A stretch of 64,000 nucleotides of DNA, taken from Acidovorax carolinensis. GTDB taxonomy: Bacteria > Pseudomonadota > Gammaproteobacteria > Burkholderiales > Burkholderiaceae_C. Shown in pieces: positions 9,119-19,393 of this stretch; position 1 is the stretch's first letter; every line of letters begins with the position of its first letter. The position numbers and the translations under genes were made by a program. The stretch lies in assembly GCF_002157145.1 (NCBI RefSeq), contig NZ_CP021361.1, positions 1,302,001 through 1,366,000 on the forward strand, written 5' to 3'. The notes beneath the pieces are model-generated. The model worked only from the letters and a program-made list of their open reading frames with translations, ran no database searches and had not been told where the DNA came from.

Positions 9119-9433
9119 CTATTGCACCGCGGTGCTGCCACCTTGCCGCAGCATGCCCAGCACTTCGTGCACGTCTGGTGTGTCCAGCGGGGCCTGTGGC
9201 TCGCGCCGGCGCAGCAACAGGTCCAGCAGGTCGTTGTCCGCCAGGTCCATGAGGGCCATCAGGCCGTCGGCGTGGCGTTGGGTCAGCTGGGGCTCAAAAC
9301 GGGTGAAAAACTGCTCGATGAACAGGTCGTTCTCCAGCAGCCCTCTCCGGCAGCGCCAGTGCAGCTTGCTCAGTGCGCGCTCGTCCAGCAGCGGTGAGGC
9401 TGCTGCACTGGCGATGGTGGACGTTTCGCTCAT
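9119..9433 (-). CDS. sdhE: Succinate dehydrogenase assembly factor SdhE
   Basis: 104 residues, typical for SdhE (YgfY/Sdh5). The conserved motif LHWRCRRGLLENDLFIEQF (about 24-42) contains the RGLLE core that docks on SdhA, and the rest is helical. It promotes covalent flavinylation of SdhA. The gene lies 15 bp after sdhB, consistent with cotranscription with the complex it assembles. Confidence 0.93.
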   Translation of the reverse strand: MSETSTIASAAASPLLDERALSKLHWRCRRGLLENDLFIEQFFTRFEPQLTQRHADGLMALMDLADNDLLDLLLRRREPQAPLDTPDVHEVLGMLRQGGSTAVQ

Positions 9434-9448
9434 GGCTTTGCGCTCGCT

Positions 9449-10153
9449 TCAGATGGCGCGACGCACCATCAGTTCCTTGATCTTGCCGATGGCGCGCGTG
9501 GGGTTCAGGCCCTTGGGGCACACGTCCACGCAGTTCATGATGGTGTGGCAGCGGAACAGGCGGTAGGGGTCTTCGAGGTTGTCGAGGCGCGCACCCGTGG
9601 CGTCATCGCGGCTGTCGGCGATGAAGCGGTAGGCCTGCAGCAGACCTGCGGGGCCCACGAACTTGTCGGGGTTCCACCAGAAGCTCGGGCAGGATGTGGA
9701 GCAGCTGGCGCACAGGATGCACTCGTACAGGCCGTTGAGTTCTTCGCGCTCTTCGGGTGACTGCAGGCGCTCACGGTCGGGTGCCAGTTCTTCGTTGATC
9801 AGGTAGGGCTTGATCGAGTTGTACTGCTTGAAGAACTGCGTCATGTCCACGATCAGGTCGCGGATCACGGGCAGGCCCGGCAGCGGCTTGAGCACGATGG
9901 TGCCTTTGAGCGTGTTCATGTTGGTCAGGCAGGCCAGGCCGTTCTTGCCATTGATGTTCATGGCGTCCGAACCGCAGACGCCTTCACGGCAGGATCGGCG
10001 GAACGACAGCGTGGGGTCCTGTTCCTTGAGCTTGATCAGCGCGTCCAGCAGCATGCGCTCATGGCCGTCGAGTTCGATCTCGATCGTCTGCATGTAGGGC
10101 TTGGCATCCTTGTCCGGATCGTAGCGGTAGATTTGGAATGTGCGTTTTTGCAT
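9449..10153 (-). CDS. sdhB: Succinate dehydrogenase iron-sulfur subunit
   Basis: 234 residues. The N-terminal ferredoxin domain has [19 protein letters not shown] with a later Cys for the 2Fe-2S centre (about 55-75). The C-terminal domain has [12 protein letters not shown] (about 146-157) and [14 protein letters not shown] (about 204-217) for the 4Fe-4S and 3Fe-4S centres. The ATG at 10153 was chosen; the longer open frame upstream is antisense to sdhA. It passes electrons from SdhA flavin to the membrane anchor and quinone. Confidence 0.96.
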   Translation of the reverse strand: MQKRTFQIYRYDPDKDAKPYMQTIEIELDGHERMLLDALIKLKEQDPTLSFRRSCREGVCGSDAMNINGKNGLACLTNMNTLKGTIVLKPLPGLPVIRDLIVDMTQFFKQYNSIKPYLINEELAPDRERLQSPEEREELNGLYECILCASCSTSCPSFWWNPDKFVGPAGLLQAYRFIADSRDDATGARLDNLEDPYRLFRCHTIMNCVDVCPKGLNPTRAIGKIKELMVRRAI

Positions 10154-10173
10154 GTTTCTTCTCTCGTGACGAT

Positions 10174-11982
10174 TTAGAACGTACGGACCTTCGGAGGAAC
10201 GCTGTCCACCGTCAAAGGCTTGAGGTTGACGGGCTTGTAGTCGAGGCGGCTGCCTTCGCTGTACCACAGCGTGTGCTTGAGCCATTCCTTGTCGTTGCGG
10301 CCCAGCGGGAAGTCGGCGTGGTCGGCGGGGTGCTCGTAGTCGTACACGGTGTGGGCACCACGGCATTCCTTGCGGGCTGCAGCCGACACCATGGTGGCCT
10401 GGGCCACTTCGATCAGGTTGTCCACTTCCAGCGCCTCGATGCGCGCGGTGTTGAACACCTTGGACTTGTCCTTGAGCGTGACGCCCGCGACCTGGTTGCG
10501 GATTTCGGCGATCTTCTTGACGCCTTCGTCCATGCTGGCCTGGGTGCGGAACACGCCGGCATGCTGCTGCATGGTGGTGCGGATGTCGCCGGCCAGGTTC
10601 TGCGCGTAAATGCCGTCATTGGACTTGTCGAGCTGGTTCAGACGTTCCAGGGTGCGGTCGGCCGCATCCTTGGGCAGGGGCTTGTGCTCCTTGTTCTTGT
10701 TGTTGAACTCGACGATGTGGCGGCCAGCGGCCTTGCCGAACACCAGCAGATCCAGCAGCGAATTGGTGCCCAGGCGGTTGGCGCCGTGCACGCTCACGCA
10801 TGCGCATTCGCCCACGGCATACAGGCCGTTCACCACGGCGTTGTTGACACCATTGGCCTGGGTGATCACCTGGCCATTGATGTTGGTGGGCACGCCGCCC
10901 ATCTGGTAGTGGATGGTGGGCACCACGGGAATGTCTTCCTTGGTGATGTCCACGTTGGCGAAGTTGACGCCAATTTCATACACCGACGGCAGGCGCTTGT
11001 GGATGGTGTCTGCGCCCAGGTGGCTGAGCTTGAGCATCACATAGTCCTTGTTCGGACCACAGCCACGGCCTTCCTTGATTTCCTGGTCCATCGAACGCGA
11101 GACGAAGTCGCGCGGCGCCAGATCCTTCAGGGTGGGCGCATAGCGCTCCATGAAGCGCTCGCCATTGCTGTTGAGCAGGATGGCGCCTTCGCCGCGGCAG
11201 CCTTCGGTCAGCAGCACACCGGCACCGGCCACGCCGGTGGGGTGGAATTGCCAGAACTCCATGTCCTGCAGCGCAATGCCGGCACGGGCCGCCATGCCCA
11301 GGCCATCACCGGTGTTGATGAAGGCGTTGGTGGAGGCGGCAAAGATGCGGCCGGCGCCACCGGTGGCCAGCAGCACGGTCTTGGCTTCCAGGATGTACAG
11401 GTCGCCGGTTTCCATCTCCAGCGCGGTCACGCCCACCACGTCGCCGTCGGCGTCGCGGATCAGGTCCAGGGCCATCCACTCGACGAAGAAGTTGGTCTTG
11501 GCCTTGACGTTCTGCTGGTACAGCGTGTGCAGCATGGCGTGGCCGGTGCGGTCGGCGGCGGCGCAGGCGCGCTGCACGGGCTTTTCGCCGTAATTGGCGG
11601 TGTGGCCGCCGAAGGGGCGCTGGTAGATCGTGCCGTCAGGGTTGCGGTCGAACGGCATGCCGAAGTGTTCGAGCTCATACACCACCTTCGGTGCTTCGCG
11701 GCACATGAACTCGATGGCGTCCTGATCGCCCAGCCAGTCGGAGCCCTTGATGGTGTCGTAGAAGTGGTAGTGCCAGTTGTCCTCGCTCATGTTGCCCAGA
11801 GAGGCCGAAACGCCGCCTTGGGCCGCCACGGTGTGGCTGCGGGTGGGGAACACCTTGGACAGCGAGGCCACGTTCAGGCCTGCGCGGGAGAGTTCAAGCG
11901 CGGCGCGCATGCCGGAGCCGCCGGCACCGATGATGACGACGTCAAATTTGCGCTTGGTGATGTTAGCGTTGGTGTAGCTCAT
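10174..11982 (-). CDS. sdhA: Succinate dehydrogenase flavoprotein subunit
   Basis: 602 residues. The FAD dinucleotide fold [18 protein letters not shown] lies at about 15-32, and the His that links FAD covalently is in [15 protein letters not shown] (about 49-63). Substrate-site motifs include [20 protein letters not shown] and [20 protein letters not shown]. It oxidises succinate to fumarate at the inner face of the cytoplasmic membrane as part of complex II. It lies 20 bp before sdhB and 25 bp after sdhD. Confidence 0.97.
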   Translation of the reverse strand: MSYTNANITKRKFDVVIIGAGGSGMRAALELSRAGLNVASLSKVFPTRSHTVAAQGGVSASLGNMSEDNWHYHFYDTIKGSDWLGDQDAIEFMCREAPKVVYELEHFGMPFDRNPDGTIYQRPFGGHTANYGEKPVQRACAAADRTGHAMLHTLYQQNVKAKTNFFVEWMALDLIRDADGDVVGVTALEMETGDLYILEAKTVLLATGGAGRIFAASTNAFINTGDGLGMAARAGIALQDMEFWQFHPTGVAGAGVLLTEGCRGEGAILLNSNGERFMERYAPTLKDLAPRDFVSRSMDQEIKEGRGCGPNKDYVMLKLSHLGADTIHKRLPSVYEIGVNFANVDITKEDIPVVPTIHYQMGGVPTNINGQVITQANGVNNAVVNGLYAVGECACVSVHGANRLGTNSLLDLLVFGKAAGRHIVEFNNKNKEHKPLPKDAADRTLERLNQLDKSNDGIYAQNLAGDIRTTMQQHAGVFRTQASMDEGVKKIAEIRNQVAGVTLKDKSKVFNTARIEALEVDNLIEVAQATMVSAAARKECRGAHTVYDYEHPADHADFPLGRNDKEWLKHTLWYSEGSRLDYKPVNLKPLTVDSVPPKVRTF

Positions 11983-12007
11983 TGTTTTTTGCCTTCAGTC
12001 GCGGGAA

Positions 12008-12373
12008 TCAGAGACGCCACAGAACCTGGATGCCCCAGCCGGCGCAGCCGACCAGCCAGACGATGGTAAAAATCTGCAGCACCAGGCGCAGGCCCAGCGG
12101 CTTGACGTAATCCATCCAGATGTTGCGCATGCCAACCCAGACGTGCCAGGCCAGTGCAACGATCACGGCGAGCGTCAGGACCTTCATCCACTGGTTCGAA
12201 AAAATGGAGGCCCAGCGGTCATAGCCGATGGGGCCTTTGGTCAGGACCAGCTGGGCAAGCACGATCACGGTGAACAGTGCCATCAGGGCGGCGGTAACGC
12301 GCTGGCTCAGCCAGTCGCGCAGGCCATAGTGGGCACCTACGACGGTGCGCTTGTAACCGTAGTTGTCGGACAT
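12008..12373 (-). CDS. sdhD: Succinate dehydrogenase membrane anchor subunit
   Basis: 121 residues with three predicted membrane helices (about 30-48, 66-86 and 98-118). Conserved HYGLRDWLSQRVTA (about 16-29) and AWHVWVGMRNIWMDYVKP, which holds a candidate heme-ligating His, match SdhD. With SdhC it anchors complex II and forms the heme b and quinone site. The ATG at 12373 is preferred; a start 7 codons upstream is possible. Confidence 0.92.
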   Translation of the reverse strand: MSDNYGYKRTVVGAHYGLRDWLSQRVTAALMALFTVIVLAQLVLTKGPIGYDRWASIFSNQWMKVLTLAVIVALAWHVWVGMRNIWMDYVKPLGLRLVLQIFTIVWLVGCAGWGIQVLWRL

Positions 12374-12432
12374 GGTGGGTTTCCTTTTAGTCATGGCGCG
12401 GCGCGCCGAACCCGGCGCCGCCGCGGGTTGAA

Positions 12433-12867
12433 TCAGTACAGGCCGAACAGCTTGGCTGCCAGCACCAGCGTCAGTGCAACGCTGATGACCAGCGTTACCA
12501 GCGCAGACGTCTTGCCAAACTGTTTATTGACGGCCTCATGGCTCACATCCATCCACAAATGGCGCAGGCCGGCAATCAGGTGGTGCAGGTAGGCCCAGAT
12601 CAGCGCGAGGGCCACGAGCTTGATGAACCAGCCGGGGGCAAAACCCAGCCCGGAATTGAAGGCGGCCTTGAAGGTGCCAAAGGAGATTTCGGAGGACACG
12701 GAGGTGTCGAACATCCAGAGCACGAACGGCAGCAGCAGGAACATGACCGCTCCGCTGGCTCGGTGCAGGATCGAAACCCAGGCAGCCGGCGTCATGCGGT
12801 AAGTGGTGAGGTCCTTGAAGGCGTTGATGTTGCGGAATTCAGGCCGTTTTTTTGCAAGCTCTGTCAT
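12433..12867 (-). CDS. sdhC: Succinate dehydrogenase cytochrome b556 subunit
   Basis: 144 residues with three hydrophobic helices. It has the SdhC signature SILHRASGAVMFLLLPF (about 33-49) and LHHLIAGLRHLWMDVSHEA (about 90-108) with the heme-ligating His. It begins the sdhCDABE-gltA block. The 134-bp gap upstream toward the GntR gene must hold the sdh promoter, but no promoter or operator was identified there with confidence. Confidence 0.93.
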   Translation of the reverse strand: MTELAKKRPEFRNINAFKDLTTYRMTPAAWVSILHRASGAVMFLLLPFVLWMFDTSVSSEISFGTFKAAFNSGLGFAPGWFIKLVALALIWAYLHHLIAGLRHLWMDVSHEAVNKQFGKTSALVTLVISVALTLVLAAKLFGLY

Positions 12868-13001
12868 GGCGGGTGCTTTCGTGGATGTAACTGCTTTGTA
12901 ATTTGAAGATGCAAAGAACGCAAAATTCTATTGCAACGCAACAAGTGGGGTTTTCCATGGGTGCAATATTTTGACGTTTCTGCTCAAGTGCCAGCGTGCT
13001 G

Positions 13002-13790
13002 TCAGCTTAATTCGTTGTGGTAATGGTGGGTGTCGGTGCGATAAAGACCACGCCGTAACTCCATCGGAACATCGTTGTAGGTGTAGGCGATACGCTCCAC
13101 GCTCAGCAGCGGTGTGCCAGCCGGGGTGTGCAACAGCTGCGCCTGCTCGCTGTCGGGCAGCACGGCACGGATTTTTTCTTCGGCCCGCACCATGCGAACG
13201 CCAAAGTCGAGTTCAAACATGGCGTAGGTCGGGCCCTGGTAGCCGGCCATCTGCTCGGCTGTCAGGCCCTTGAAGGCCTGACCCGGAAGCCAGATGTCTT
13301 CGAGAATGGTGGGCTCGCCCGCAAACGACAGGATGCGGCGCGCCTGCACCACCGGGTCGCCGCTGCGCAGCGCCAAGGCGCGCGCTACATCGGCACTGGC
13401 GCGCACGCGCCGGCATTCCAGCACGGTGCGTTGTGCTGGCCCTTCCACGCGGGCGTCGCCGGTATCGGGCAGCAGCTTCAGGAAGCGGTATTGCACATGC
13501 TGCTCGGCATGGGTGGCCACGAAAGTGCCCTTGCCCTGGCGGCGCATCACAAGATTTTCGGCTGCCAGTTCGTCAATGGCCTTGCGCACCGTGCCCTGGC
13601 TCACGCGAAACCGCGCCGCCAGTTCCATTTCGCTTGGAATGGCTTCGCCGGGCTTCCATTCGCCCTGTTGCAGGCTCTGCAGGATCAGCGCCTTGATCTG
13701 TTGGTACAGCGGGCTGAACGCCGGTGTCACTGCGCCCGCACCACCGGGGGGCGGCGCTGCTGCGTCAACGTTGAACGGAAGCGAGGACAT
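13002..13790 (-). CDS. GntR-family (HutC-type) transcriptional regulator of the TCA cluster
   Basis: 262 residues. The GntR winged helix is at about 25-95 (AIPSEMELAARFRVSQGTVR with AIDELAAENLVMRRQGKGTF). A UTRA/HutC effector-binding domain follows (about 110-260; ARRILSFAGEPTILEDIWLP, VERIAYTYNDVPMELRRGLY). The ATG at 13790 gives a normal family length; the frame continues upstream without homology. It lies between the divergent sdh and mdh blocks and shares its upstream region with mdh, where a TCTTATATAAGA palindrome is a likely operator. The ligand is unknown; a TCA intermediate is plausible. Confidence 0.9.
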   Translation of the reverse strand: MSSLPFNVDAAAPPPGGAGAVTPAFSPLYQQIKALILQSLQQGEWKPGEAIPSEMELAARFRVSQGTVRKAIDELAAENLVMRRQGKGTFVATHAEQHVQYRFLKLLPDTGDARVEGPAQRTVLECRRVRASADVARALALRSGDPVVQARRILSFAGEPTILEDIWLPGQAFKGLTAEQMAGYQGPTYAMFELDFGVRMVRAEEKIRAVLPDSEQAQLLHTPAGTPLLSVERIAYTYNDVPMELRRGLYRTDTHHYHNELS

Positions 13791-13856
13791 GGCGAGGATA
13801 AGGGTGGTGCGGTTATGCGAGGCGGCCTCGCGGGCTGATAACCGGGCTCGATCATA

Positions 13857-13868
13857 TCTTATATAAGA
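13857..13868. promoter_or_regulatory. Palindromic operator candidate between gntR and mdh
   Basis: TCTTATATAAGA is a perfect 12-bp palindrome in the AT-rich middle of the divergent gntR/mdh region, 67 bp from gntR and 136 bp from mdh. A related half-site (TAAGAC) follows on the mdh side at 13871-13876. GntR regulators bind short palindromes like this near their own promoter. The site was not seen before sdhC or acnB. Confidence 0.5.
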
Positions 13869-14004
13869 CATAAGACAAATTGACCTTGCGCAGCAATCAG
13901 CGGTACACTCCAAGGCTGTTTTGCGGAGCACGGGCTGCTGGTAACAGGCGCTGGTGCAACGTGCACCAATACCTGTTTTTTTCCCACTTCCTGGAGTTTT
14001 CACC

Positions 14005-14991
14005 ATGAGCAAGAAGCCCGTCCGTGTTGCCGTTACCGGCGCTGCTGGTCAAATCGGTTACGCCCTGCTGTTTCGCATCGCCTCCGGCGAAATGCTGGGC
14101 AAGGACCAGCCCGTCATCCTGCAACTGCTCGAAGTGCCCGTGGAAGGCCCGCAAAAGGCGCTCAAGGGCGTGATGATGGAACTCGATGACTGCGCTTTCC
14201 CGCTGCTCGTCGAGATGACCGCCCACAGCGACCCGATGACCGCCTTCAAGGATGCCGACTATGCCCTGCTGGTGGGTTCGCGCCCCCGCGGCCCTGGCAT
14301 GGAACGCGCCGAGCTGCTGGCCGTCAACGGTGCCATCTTCACCGCACAGGGCAAGGCGCTGAACGCCGTGGCCAGCCGCGACGTGAAGGTGCTGGTGGTG
14401 GGCAACCCCGCCAACACCAACGCCTACATCGCCATGAAGAGCGCGCCAGACCTGCCACGCAAGAACTTCACCGCCATGCTGCGTCTGGACCACAACCGCG
14501 CTGCCAGCCAGATCGCTGCCAAGACCGGCAAGGCCGTGGCCGACATCGAGAAGCTGACCGTCTGGGGCAACCACTCGCCCACCATGTACGCCGACTACCG
14601 CTTCGCCACCATCAAGGGCGAGAGCGTGGCCAAGATGATCAACGACCAGGAATGGAACGCCAACGTGTTCCTGCCCACCGTGGGCAAGCGTGGCGCGGCC
14701 ATCATCGAGGCACGCGGCCTGTCGTCGGCTGCCTCGGCTGCCAACGCCGCCATCGATCACATGCGCGACTGGGCCCTGGGCACCAACGGCAAGTGGGTCA
14801 CCATGGGCATTCCGTCGGACGGCCAGTACGGCATTCCCAAGGACACGATGTTCGGTTTCCCCGTCACCTGTGAAAACGGCGAATACAAGATCGTTGAAGG
14901 TCTGGAAATCGACGCGTTCTCGCAAGAGCGCATCAACATCACGCTGGCCGAACTGCAAGGCGAGCAAGACGGCGTCAAGCACCTGCTCTGA
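14005..14991 (+). CDS. mdh: Malate dehydrogenase (NAD, group 2)
   Basis: 328 residues. The Rossmann motif [19 protein letters not shown] lies at about 9-27, [11 protein letters not shown] at about 133, substrate-binding RLDHNRAAS at about 163, and the catalytic His in [13 protein letters not shown] at about 190. It interconverts malate and oxaloacetate. The ATG at 14005 follows a good ribosome-binding site (CTGGAG). It is the first gene of a plus-strand unit with the CitE-like lyase, a small secreted protein and acnB. Confidence 0.97.
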   Translation: MSKKPVRVAVTGAAGQIGYALLFRIASGEMLGKDQPVILQLLEVPVEGPQKALKGVMMELDDCAFPLLVEMTAHSDPMTAFKDADYALLVGSRPRGPGMERAELLAVNGAIFTAQGKALNAVASRDVKVLVVGNPANTNAYIAMKSAPDLPRKNFTAMLRLDHNRAASQIAAKTGKAVADIEKLTVWGNHSPTMYADYRFATIKGESVAKMINDQEWNANVFLPTVGKRGAAIIEARGLSSAASAANAAIDHMRDWALGTNGKWVTMGIPSDGQYGIPKDTMFGFPVTCENGEYKIVEGLEIDAFSQERINITLAELQGEQDGVKHLL

Positions 14992-14995
14992 CACC

Positions 14996-16084
14996 ATGAG
15001 CGTTATGCGCCGCGCAGACCCACCCCCAGGCATTGCCTCCCTTCCCCAGGGCGGCGCAGCCGGTGGCGTGATCAGCGCGGGCGGGCGTGCCCATCCGCGC
15101 GATGTGCTGCTGGGCGCACAGGCGGCTTCCGCCACCTTGCCGGTGTGCGATCACTACAGTGGGGCTCCGGCGCGCATGCTCAAGAGCCTGCAATTGCAGG
15201 CCCAGATGACCGAGGAGTTCGGCGCCTGCGTCTTCGACGTGACGCTGGACTGCGAAGATGGGGCGCCGGTGGGTGACGAAGCAGCGCACGCGGCCCTGGT
15301 GGCCACGCTGGCGCGCGATGCCGCTCCGGCTGCGCGCGTGGGTGCACGGGTGCACCCCGTGGACCACCCCGCATTTGCCAATGATGTGGCCACCATCGCC
15401 GGTGAGGCCGGTCATCGGCTCACCCACATCATGCTGCCCAAGGTCGAGTCGGTGGATGACGTCTTGCGGGCGGAAAAAGCCCTGCAGCGCGCATCGGCCG
15501 GCCACTTGCCCTTGCAGGTGCTGATTGAATCTCCGGCTGCGGTGCACCGCGCTTTCGAGATCGCTGCGCACCCGCTGGTGCAAAGCCTGAGCTTCGGGCT
15601 GATGGATTTCGTGTCGGCCCATGGCGGCGCCATTCCCGCATCGGCCATGACCTCGGCGGGGCAATTCACGCATCCGCTGGTGGTGCGTGCCAAGCTGGAA
15701 ATCGCCTCGGCCTGCCATGCCCATGGCAAGGTGCCATCGCACTGCGTGGTGACCGAATTCAGCGACATGGCGGCCATGCAGGCCGCAGCCAGCCGCGCTG
15801 CGCGCGAGTTTGGCTACACGCGCATGTGGAGCATCCATCCGGCGCAGATCCGACCCATCCTCGAGGCCTTCGCGCCCACGCAGGATGACATTGAAGTTGC
15901 ATCAAAAATAATAGCTGCTGCCGCAGACGCTGATTGGGCTCCGATCAGTTTTGAAGGCACATTGCATGACCGTGCCAGTTTCCGTTACTACTGGCAGGTT
16001 CTGGAACGTGCACACAGCACCGGGCGCACCTTGCCCCCGGCCGTGTGTTCGTGGTTTGCTCCGTCCGTTCCCCTCTGTCCCTGA
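14996..16084 (+). CDS. HpcH/HpaI aldolase/citrate lyase (CitE-like) family protein
   Basis: A 362-residue CitE-like TIM barrel. Conserved parts include CDHYSGAPARMLKSLQLQ (about 50-67), DVTLDCEDGAPVGDEAAHA (about 81-99) with the metal-binding acidic residue, LPKVESVDDV (about 145) and QVLIESPAAVHRAFEIA. Relatives cleave or form malyl-CoA, citramalyl-CoA or citryl-CoA esters. No citrate lyase alpha or gamma subunits are nearby, so a stand-alone acyl-CoA lyase is more likely than citrate lyase. It starts 4 bp after mdh. A degenerate dispersed repeat is embedded near the C-terminus (15901-15955). The substrate is unknown. Confidence 0.85.
   Translation: MSVMRRADPPPGIASLPQGGAAGGVISAGGRAHPRDVLLGAQAASATLPVCDHYSGAPARMLKSLQLQAQMTEEFGACVFDVTLDCEDGAPVGDEAAHAALVATLARDAAPAARVGARVHPVDHPAFANDVATIAGEAGHRLTHIMLPKVESVDDVLRAEKALQRASAGHLPLQVLIESPAAVHRAFEIAAHPLVQSLSFGLMDFVSAHGGAIPASAMTSAGQFTHPLVVRAKLEIASACHAHGKVPSHCVVTEFSDMAAMQAAASRAAREFGYTRMWSIHPAQIRPILEAFAPTQDDIEVASKIIAAAADADWAPISFEGTLHDRASFRYYWQVLERAHSTGRTLPPAVCSWFAPSVPLCP
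15901..15955. repeat. Degenerate dispersed repeat inside the CitE-like gene
   Basis: AAAAATAATAGCTGCTGCCGC and the downstream GGGCTCCGATCAGTTTTG keep the outer arms of the repeat family while the central AGCGCTT core has decayed. It is translated in frame as the poly-Ala stretch KIIAAAADADWAPISF near residue 310. Confidence 0.4.
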
Positions 16085-16106
16085 ACATTTACCTGCAGGA
16101 CCCCTG

Positions 16107-16697
16107 ATGAAAACCTTTATCGCTTCTGCCCTGATGCTGCTGGCGCCCGCCTTCGTGATGGCCCAGACACCCGCCCAGCCTGCAGCCAAGCCCGCTGCCA
16201 AGGCAACCGCCAACGCAACCACCAAGGCCCCGGCCAAAGCCAAGACCGCCAAGGCAGAGCCCCCAAGCAGCCGCACCCAGCTCAGGTCCGCCACCGGCCA
16301 GGTGGCCGCGGGCATCATGGCCGCCGAAGCCGCCCTGTCGCCTGCCGAGCTGGCCATTGCCGAACGCGTGCATGTAGGCCGCATCGCCTGCGAGCTCGGT
16401 GCCTACGTCACCCTGAAGGCCGACCCCGCCTCCCCCGGCCACTTCGATGTGGAAGGCAAGGGCTTCAAGTACCGCATGGCACCTGTCGCAACCTCCACCG
16501 GCGCAGTGCGCCTGGAAGACCAGAAGGGCGGCGCTGTCTGGTTGCAGATTGCCAACAAGTCCATGCTCATGGACCAAAAGCGCGGCCAGCGCCTGGCCGA
16601 TGAATGCATGAGCCCCGAGCAGAACCTGGTTGCCGAGTCTCTCAAGAAGAACCCGCCCCCCAGCGTGTTCGAACCCTTGCCCGTCGCCAAGAAATAA
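16107..16697 (+). CDS. Small secreted protein of the mdh-acnB cluster, unknown function
   Basis: 196 residues. A signal peptide (MKTFIASALMLLAPAFVMAQ, cleavage near AMA/Q) is followed by a low-complexity Ala/Lys/Pro linker (about 20-55) and a folded C-terminal region of about 140 residues with two conserved-looking Cys (RIACELGAYVTL, LADECMSPEQ). No recognised catalytic motif is visible. It lies 22 bp after the CitE-like gene and 70 bp before acnB, so it is probably cotranscribed with the TCA genes although its product should be periplasmic. Confidence 0.75.
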   Translation: MKTFIASALMLLAPAFVMAQTPAQPAAKPAAKATANATTKAPAKAKTAKAEPPSSRTQLRSATGQVAAGIMAAEAALSPAELAIAERVHVGRIACELGAYVTLKADPASPGHFDVEGKGFKYRMAPVATSTGAVRLEDQKGGAVWLQIANKSMLMDQKRGQRLADECMSPEQNLVAESLKKNPPPSVFEPLPVAKK

Positions 16698-16767
16698 CGA
16701 TTGCGGTGCGAACGGCCTGCGGCGCGCACCCATCCCACTTTAGTTAGAACGCAACCGGAGAAAATTG

Positions 16768-19365
16768 ATGTTGAAAGCCTACCGTGACCATGTGGCCGAA
16801 CGCGCCGCATTGGGCATTCCGCCACTGCCTTTGAGCGCCAAGCAGACCAGCGAACTGATCGAGTTGCTGAAGAACCCGCCCGCTGGCGAGGAAGCAACCC
16901 TGCTCGACCTGATCACGCACCGCGTGCCCGCCGGCGTGGACGATGCCGCCAAGGTCAAGGCAAGCTATCTGGCCGCCGTGGCCCATGGCACGGAAGTGTG
17001 CAGCCTCATTGGCCGCGAGAAGGCCACGCAACTGCTGGGCACCATGCTGGGCGGCTACAACCTCACGCCGCTGATCGACCTGCTCGACGACGCTGCCGTG
17101 GCGTCCGTGGCGGCCGAGGGCCTGAAGAAGACCCTGCTGATGTTCGACCAGTTCCATGACGTCAAGGAAAAGGCCGACAAGGGCAACACCTTCGCCAAGG
17201 CCGTTCTGCAAAGCTGGGCCGATGCCGAGTGGTTCACCAGCCGCCCTGAAGTGCCCCAGAGCATCAAGCTCACGGTGCTCAAGGTCACCGGCGAAACCAA
17301 CACCGACGACCTGTCGCCCGCGCCCGACGCCTGGAGCCGCCCCGACATTCCTCTGCATGCCCTGGCCATGCTCAAGAACAAGCGCGACGGCATCACCCCT
17401 GAAGAAGACGGCAAGCGCGGCCCGGTGAAGTTCATCGAAGACCTGCGCGCCAAGGGCAACCTCGTGGCCTACGTGGGCGACGTGGTGGGCACGGGTTCGA
17501 GCCGCAAGTCTGCCACCAACAGCGTGTTGTGGTTCACTGGCGAAGACATTCCCTTCGTGCCCAACAAGCGTTTTGGTGGCGTGTGCCTGGGCAGCAAGAT
17601 CGCTCCCATCTTCTACAACACCATGGAAGACGCGGGCGCGCTGCCCATTGAGCTCGACGTGAGCCAGATGCACATGGGCGACGAGATCGAGCTGCTGCCC
17701 TACGCCGGCAAGGCGCTCAAGGACGGCCAGGTCATCGCTGAATTCGAAGTCAAGAGCGAAGTGCTGTTCGACGAAGTGCGCGCCGGCGGCCGCATTCCGC
17801 TGATCATCGGCCGCGGCCTGACCACCAAGGCCCGCGAAGCCCTGGGCCTGGCGCCTTCCACGCTGTTCCGCCTGCCGCAAGTGCCTGCTGCCACCGGCAA
17901 GGGCTTCACGCTGGCGCAGAAGATGGTCGGCCGCGCCTGCGGCCTGCCCGAAAAGGACGGCAACCAGCTGGGCGTGCTGCCCGGCACCTATTGCGAACCC
18001 CGCATGACCTCGGTGGGCTCGCAAGACACCACCGGCCCCATGACGCGCGACGAACTCAAGGACCTGGCCTGCCTGGGCTTCAGCTCCGACCTCGTCATGC
18101 AGTCGTTCTGCCACACGGCCGCTTATCCCAAGCCCGTGGACGTGAAGATGCACCACGAGCTGCCCGAGTTCATCAGCAACCGCGGTGGCATCTCGCTCAA
18201 GCCCGGTGACGGCATCATCCACAGCTGGCTCAACCGCATGCTGCTGCCCGATACCGTGGGTACAGGTGGCGATTCGCACACCCGTTTCCCCATCGGCATC
18301 AGCTTCCCCGCAGGTTCGGGCCTGGTGGCCTTCGCTGCGGCCACGGGCGTGATGCCGCTGGATATGCCCGAATCGGTGCTGGTGCGCTTCAAGGGCCAGA
18401 TGCAGCCCGGCGTGACGCTGCGCGACCTGGTGCACGCGATTCCGCTGTATGCCATCAAGGCCGGCTTGCTGACGGTGGAAAAGCAGGGCAAGAAGAACAT
18501 CTTCTCGGGCCGCATTCTGGAAATTGAAGGTCTGCCCGACATGAAGGTCGAGCAGGCATTCGAGCTGTCTGACGCCTCGGCCGAACGCTCTGCCGCCGGC
18601 TGCACCGTGCGCCTGAACAAGGAGCCGATCATCGAGTACATCAACTCGAACATCGTGCTGCTCAAGAACATGATCGCCCAGGGCTACGCCGACGCGCGCA
18701 CCATTGGCCGCCGTATTCAGGCCATGGAAGCCTGGCTGGCCAAACCCGAGCTGCTGGCACCCGATGCCGACGCCGAATACGCCGCCGTGATCGAGATCGA
18801 CCTGGCCGAGATCACCGAGCCCATCGTCTGCTGCCCCAACGACCCCGATGACGCCAAGACGCTGTCGGACGTGGCCGGCGCCAAGATCGACGAAGTGTTC
18901 ATCGGCTCGTGCATGACCAACATCGGGCACTTCCGCGCCGCTTCCAAGCTGCTTGAAGGCAAGAAGGACATCCCGGTCAAGCTGTGGATGGCCCCGCCCA
19001 CCAAGATGGATGCGCACCAGCTCACCGAAGAAGGCCACTACGGCGTGTTCGGCGCAGCCGGTGCCCGCATGGAAATGCCGGGCTGTTCGCTGTGCATGGG
19101 CAACCAGGCACAGGTGAAGGAAGGCGCTACCGTGATGTCCACCAGCACGCGCAACTTCCCCAACCGCCTGGGCAAGAACACCAACGTGTACCTGGGTTCT
19201 GCCGAGCTGTCGGCCATCGCCTCCAAGCTGGGCCGCATCCCCACCAAGGCCGAATACCTGGCCGACATGGGCGTGCTCAGCGCCAATGGCGACAAGATCT
19301 ACAAGTACATGAACTTTGACCAGATCGCCGAGTACAAGGACGTGGCCGACGGCGTAGCCGCCTGA
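16768..19365 (+). CDS. acnB: Aconitate hydratase B
   Basis: 865 residues, the AcnB type with N-terminal HEAT-like and swivel domains before the catalytic domains. Substrate and cluster motifs include [18 protein letters not shown] (about 499-516) and the 4Fe-4S ligands in [10 protein letters not shown] (about 711) and [12 protein letters not shown] (about 772-783). It converts citrate to isocitrate through cis-aconitate. The ATG at 16768 follows a GGAG ribosome-binding site; the in-frame TTG one codon earlier is less likely. A strong terminator follows. Confidence 0.97.
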   Translation: MLKAYRDHVAERAALGIPPLPLSAKQTSELIELLKNPPAGEEATLLDLITHRVPAGVDDAAKVKASYLAAVAHGTEVCSLIGREKATQLLGTMLGGYNLTPLIDLLDDAAVASVAAEGLKKTLLMFDQFHDVKEKADKGNTFAKAVLQSWADAEWFTSRPEVPQSIKLTVLKVTGETNTDDLSPAPDAWSRPDIPLHALAMLKNKRDGITPEEDGKRGPVKFIEDLRAKGNLVAYVGDVVGTGSSRKSATNSVLWFTGEDIPFVPNKRFGGVCLGSKIAPIFYNTMEDAGALPIELDVSQMHMGDEIELLPYAGKALKDGQVIAEFEVKSEVLFDEVRAGGRIPLIIGRGLTTKAREALGLAPSTLFRLPQVPAATGKGFTLAQKMVGRACGLPEKDGNQLGVLPGTYCEPRMTSVGSQDTTGPMTRDELKDLACLGFSSDLVMQSFCHTAAYPKPVDVKMHHELPEFISNRGGISLKPGDGIIHSWLNRMLLPDTVGTGGDSHTRFPIGISFPAGSGLVAFAAATGVMPLDMPESVLVRFKGQMQPGVTLRDLVHAIPLYAIKAGLLTVEKQGKKNIFSGRILEIEGLPDMKVEQAFELSDASAERSAAGCTVRLNKEPIIEYINSNIVLLKNMIAQGYADARTIGRRIQAMEAWLAKPELLAPDADAEYAAVIEIDLAEITEPIVCCPNDPDDAKTLSDVAGAKIDEVFIGSCMTNIGHFRAASKLLEGKKDIPVKLWMAPPTKMDAHQLTEEGHYGVFGAAGARMEMPGCSLCMGNQAQVKEGATVMSTSTRNFPNRLGKNTNVYLGSAELSAIASKLGRIPTKAEYLADMGVLSANGDKIYKYMNFDQIAEYKDVADGVAA

Positions 19366-19393
19366 ACGAATCACGCCCCTTGCGGCTGAAATA

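Noticed and set aside
16744..19374. An 876-codon open frame antisense to acnB, and similar long antisense frames over sdhA (10138-12069), gshA (30944-32860) and tolA
   Set aside because: They mirror real genes, consist of His/Ala/Gly-rich low-complexity sequence expected from GC-rich antisense, and show no known domain.
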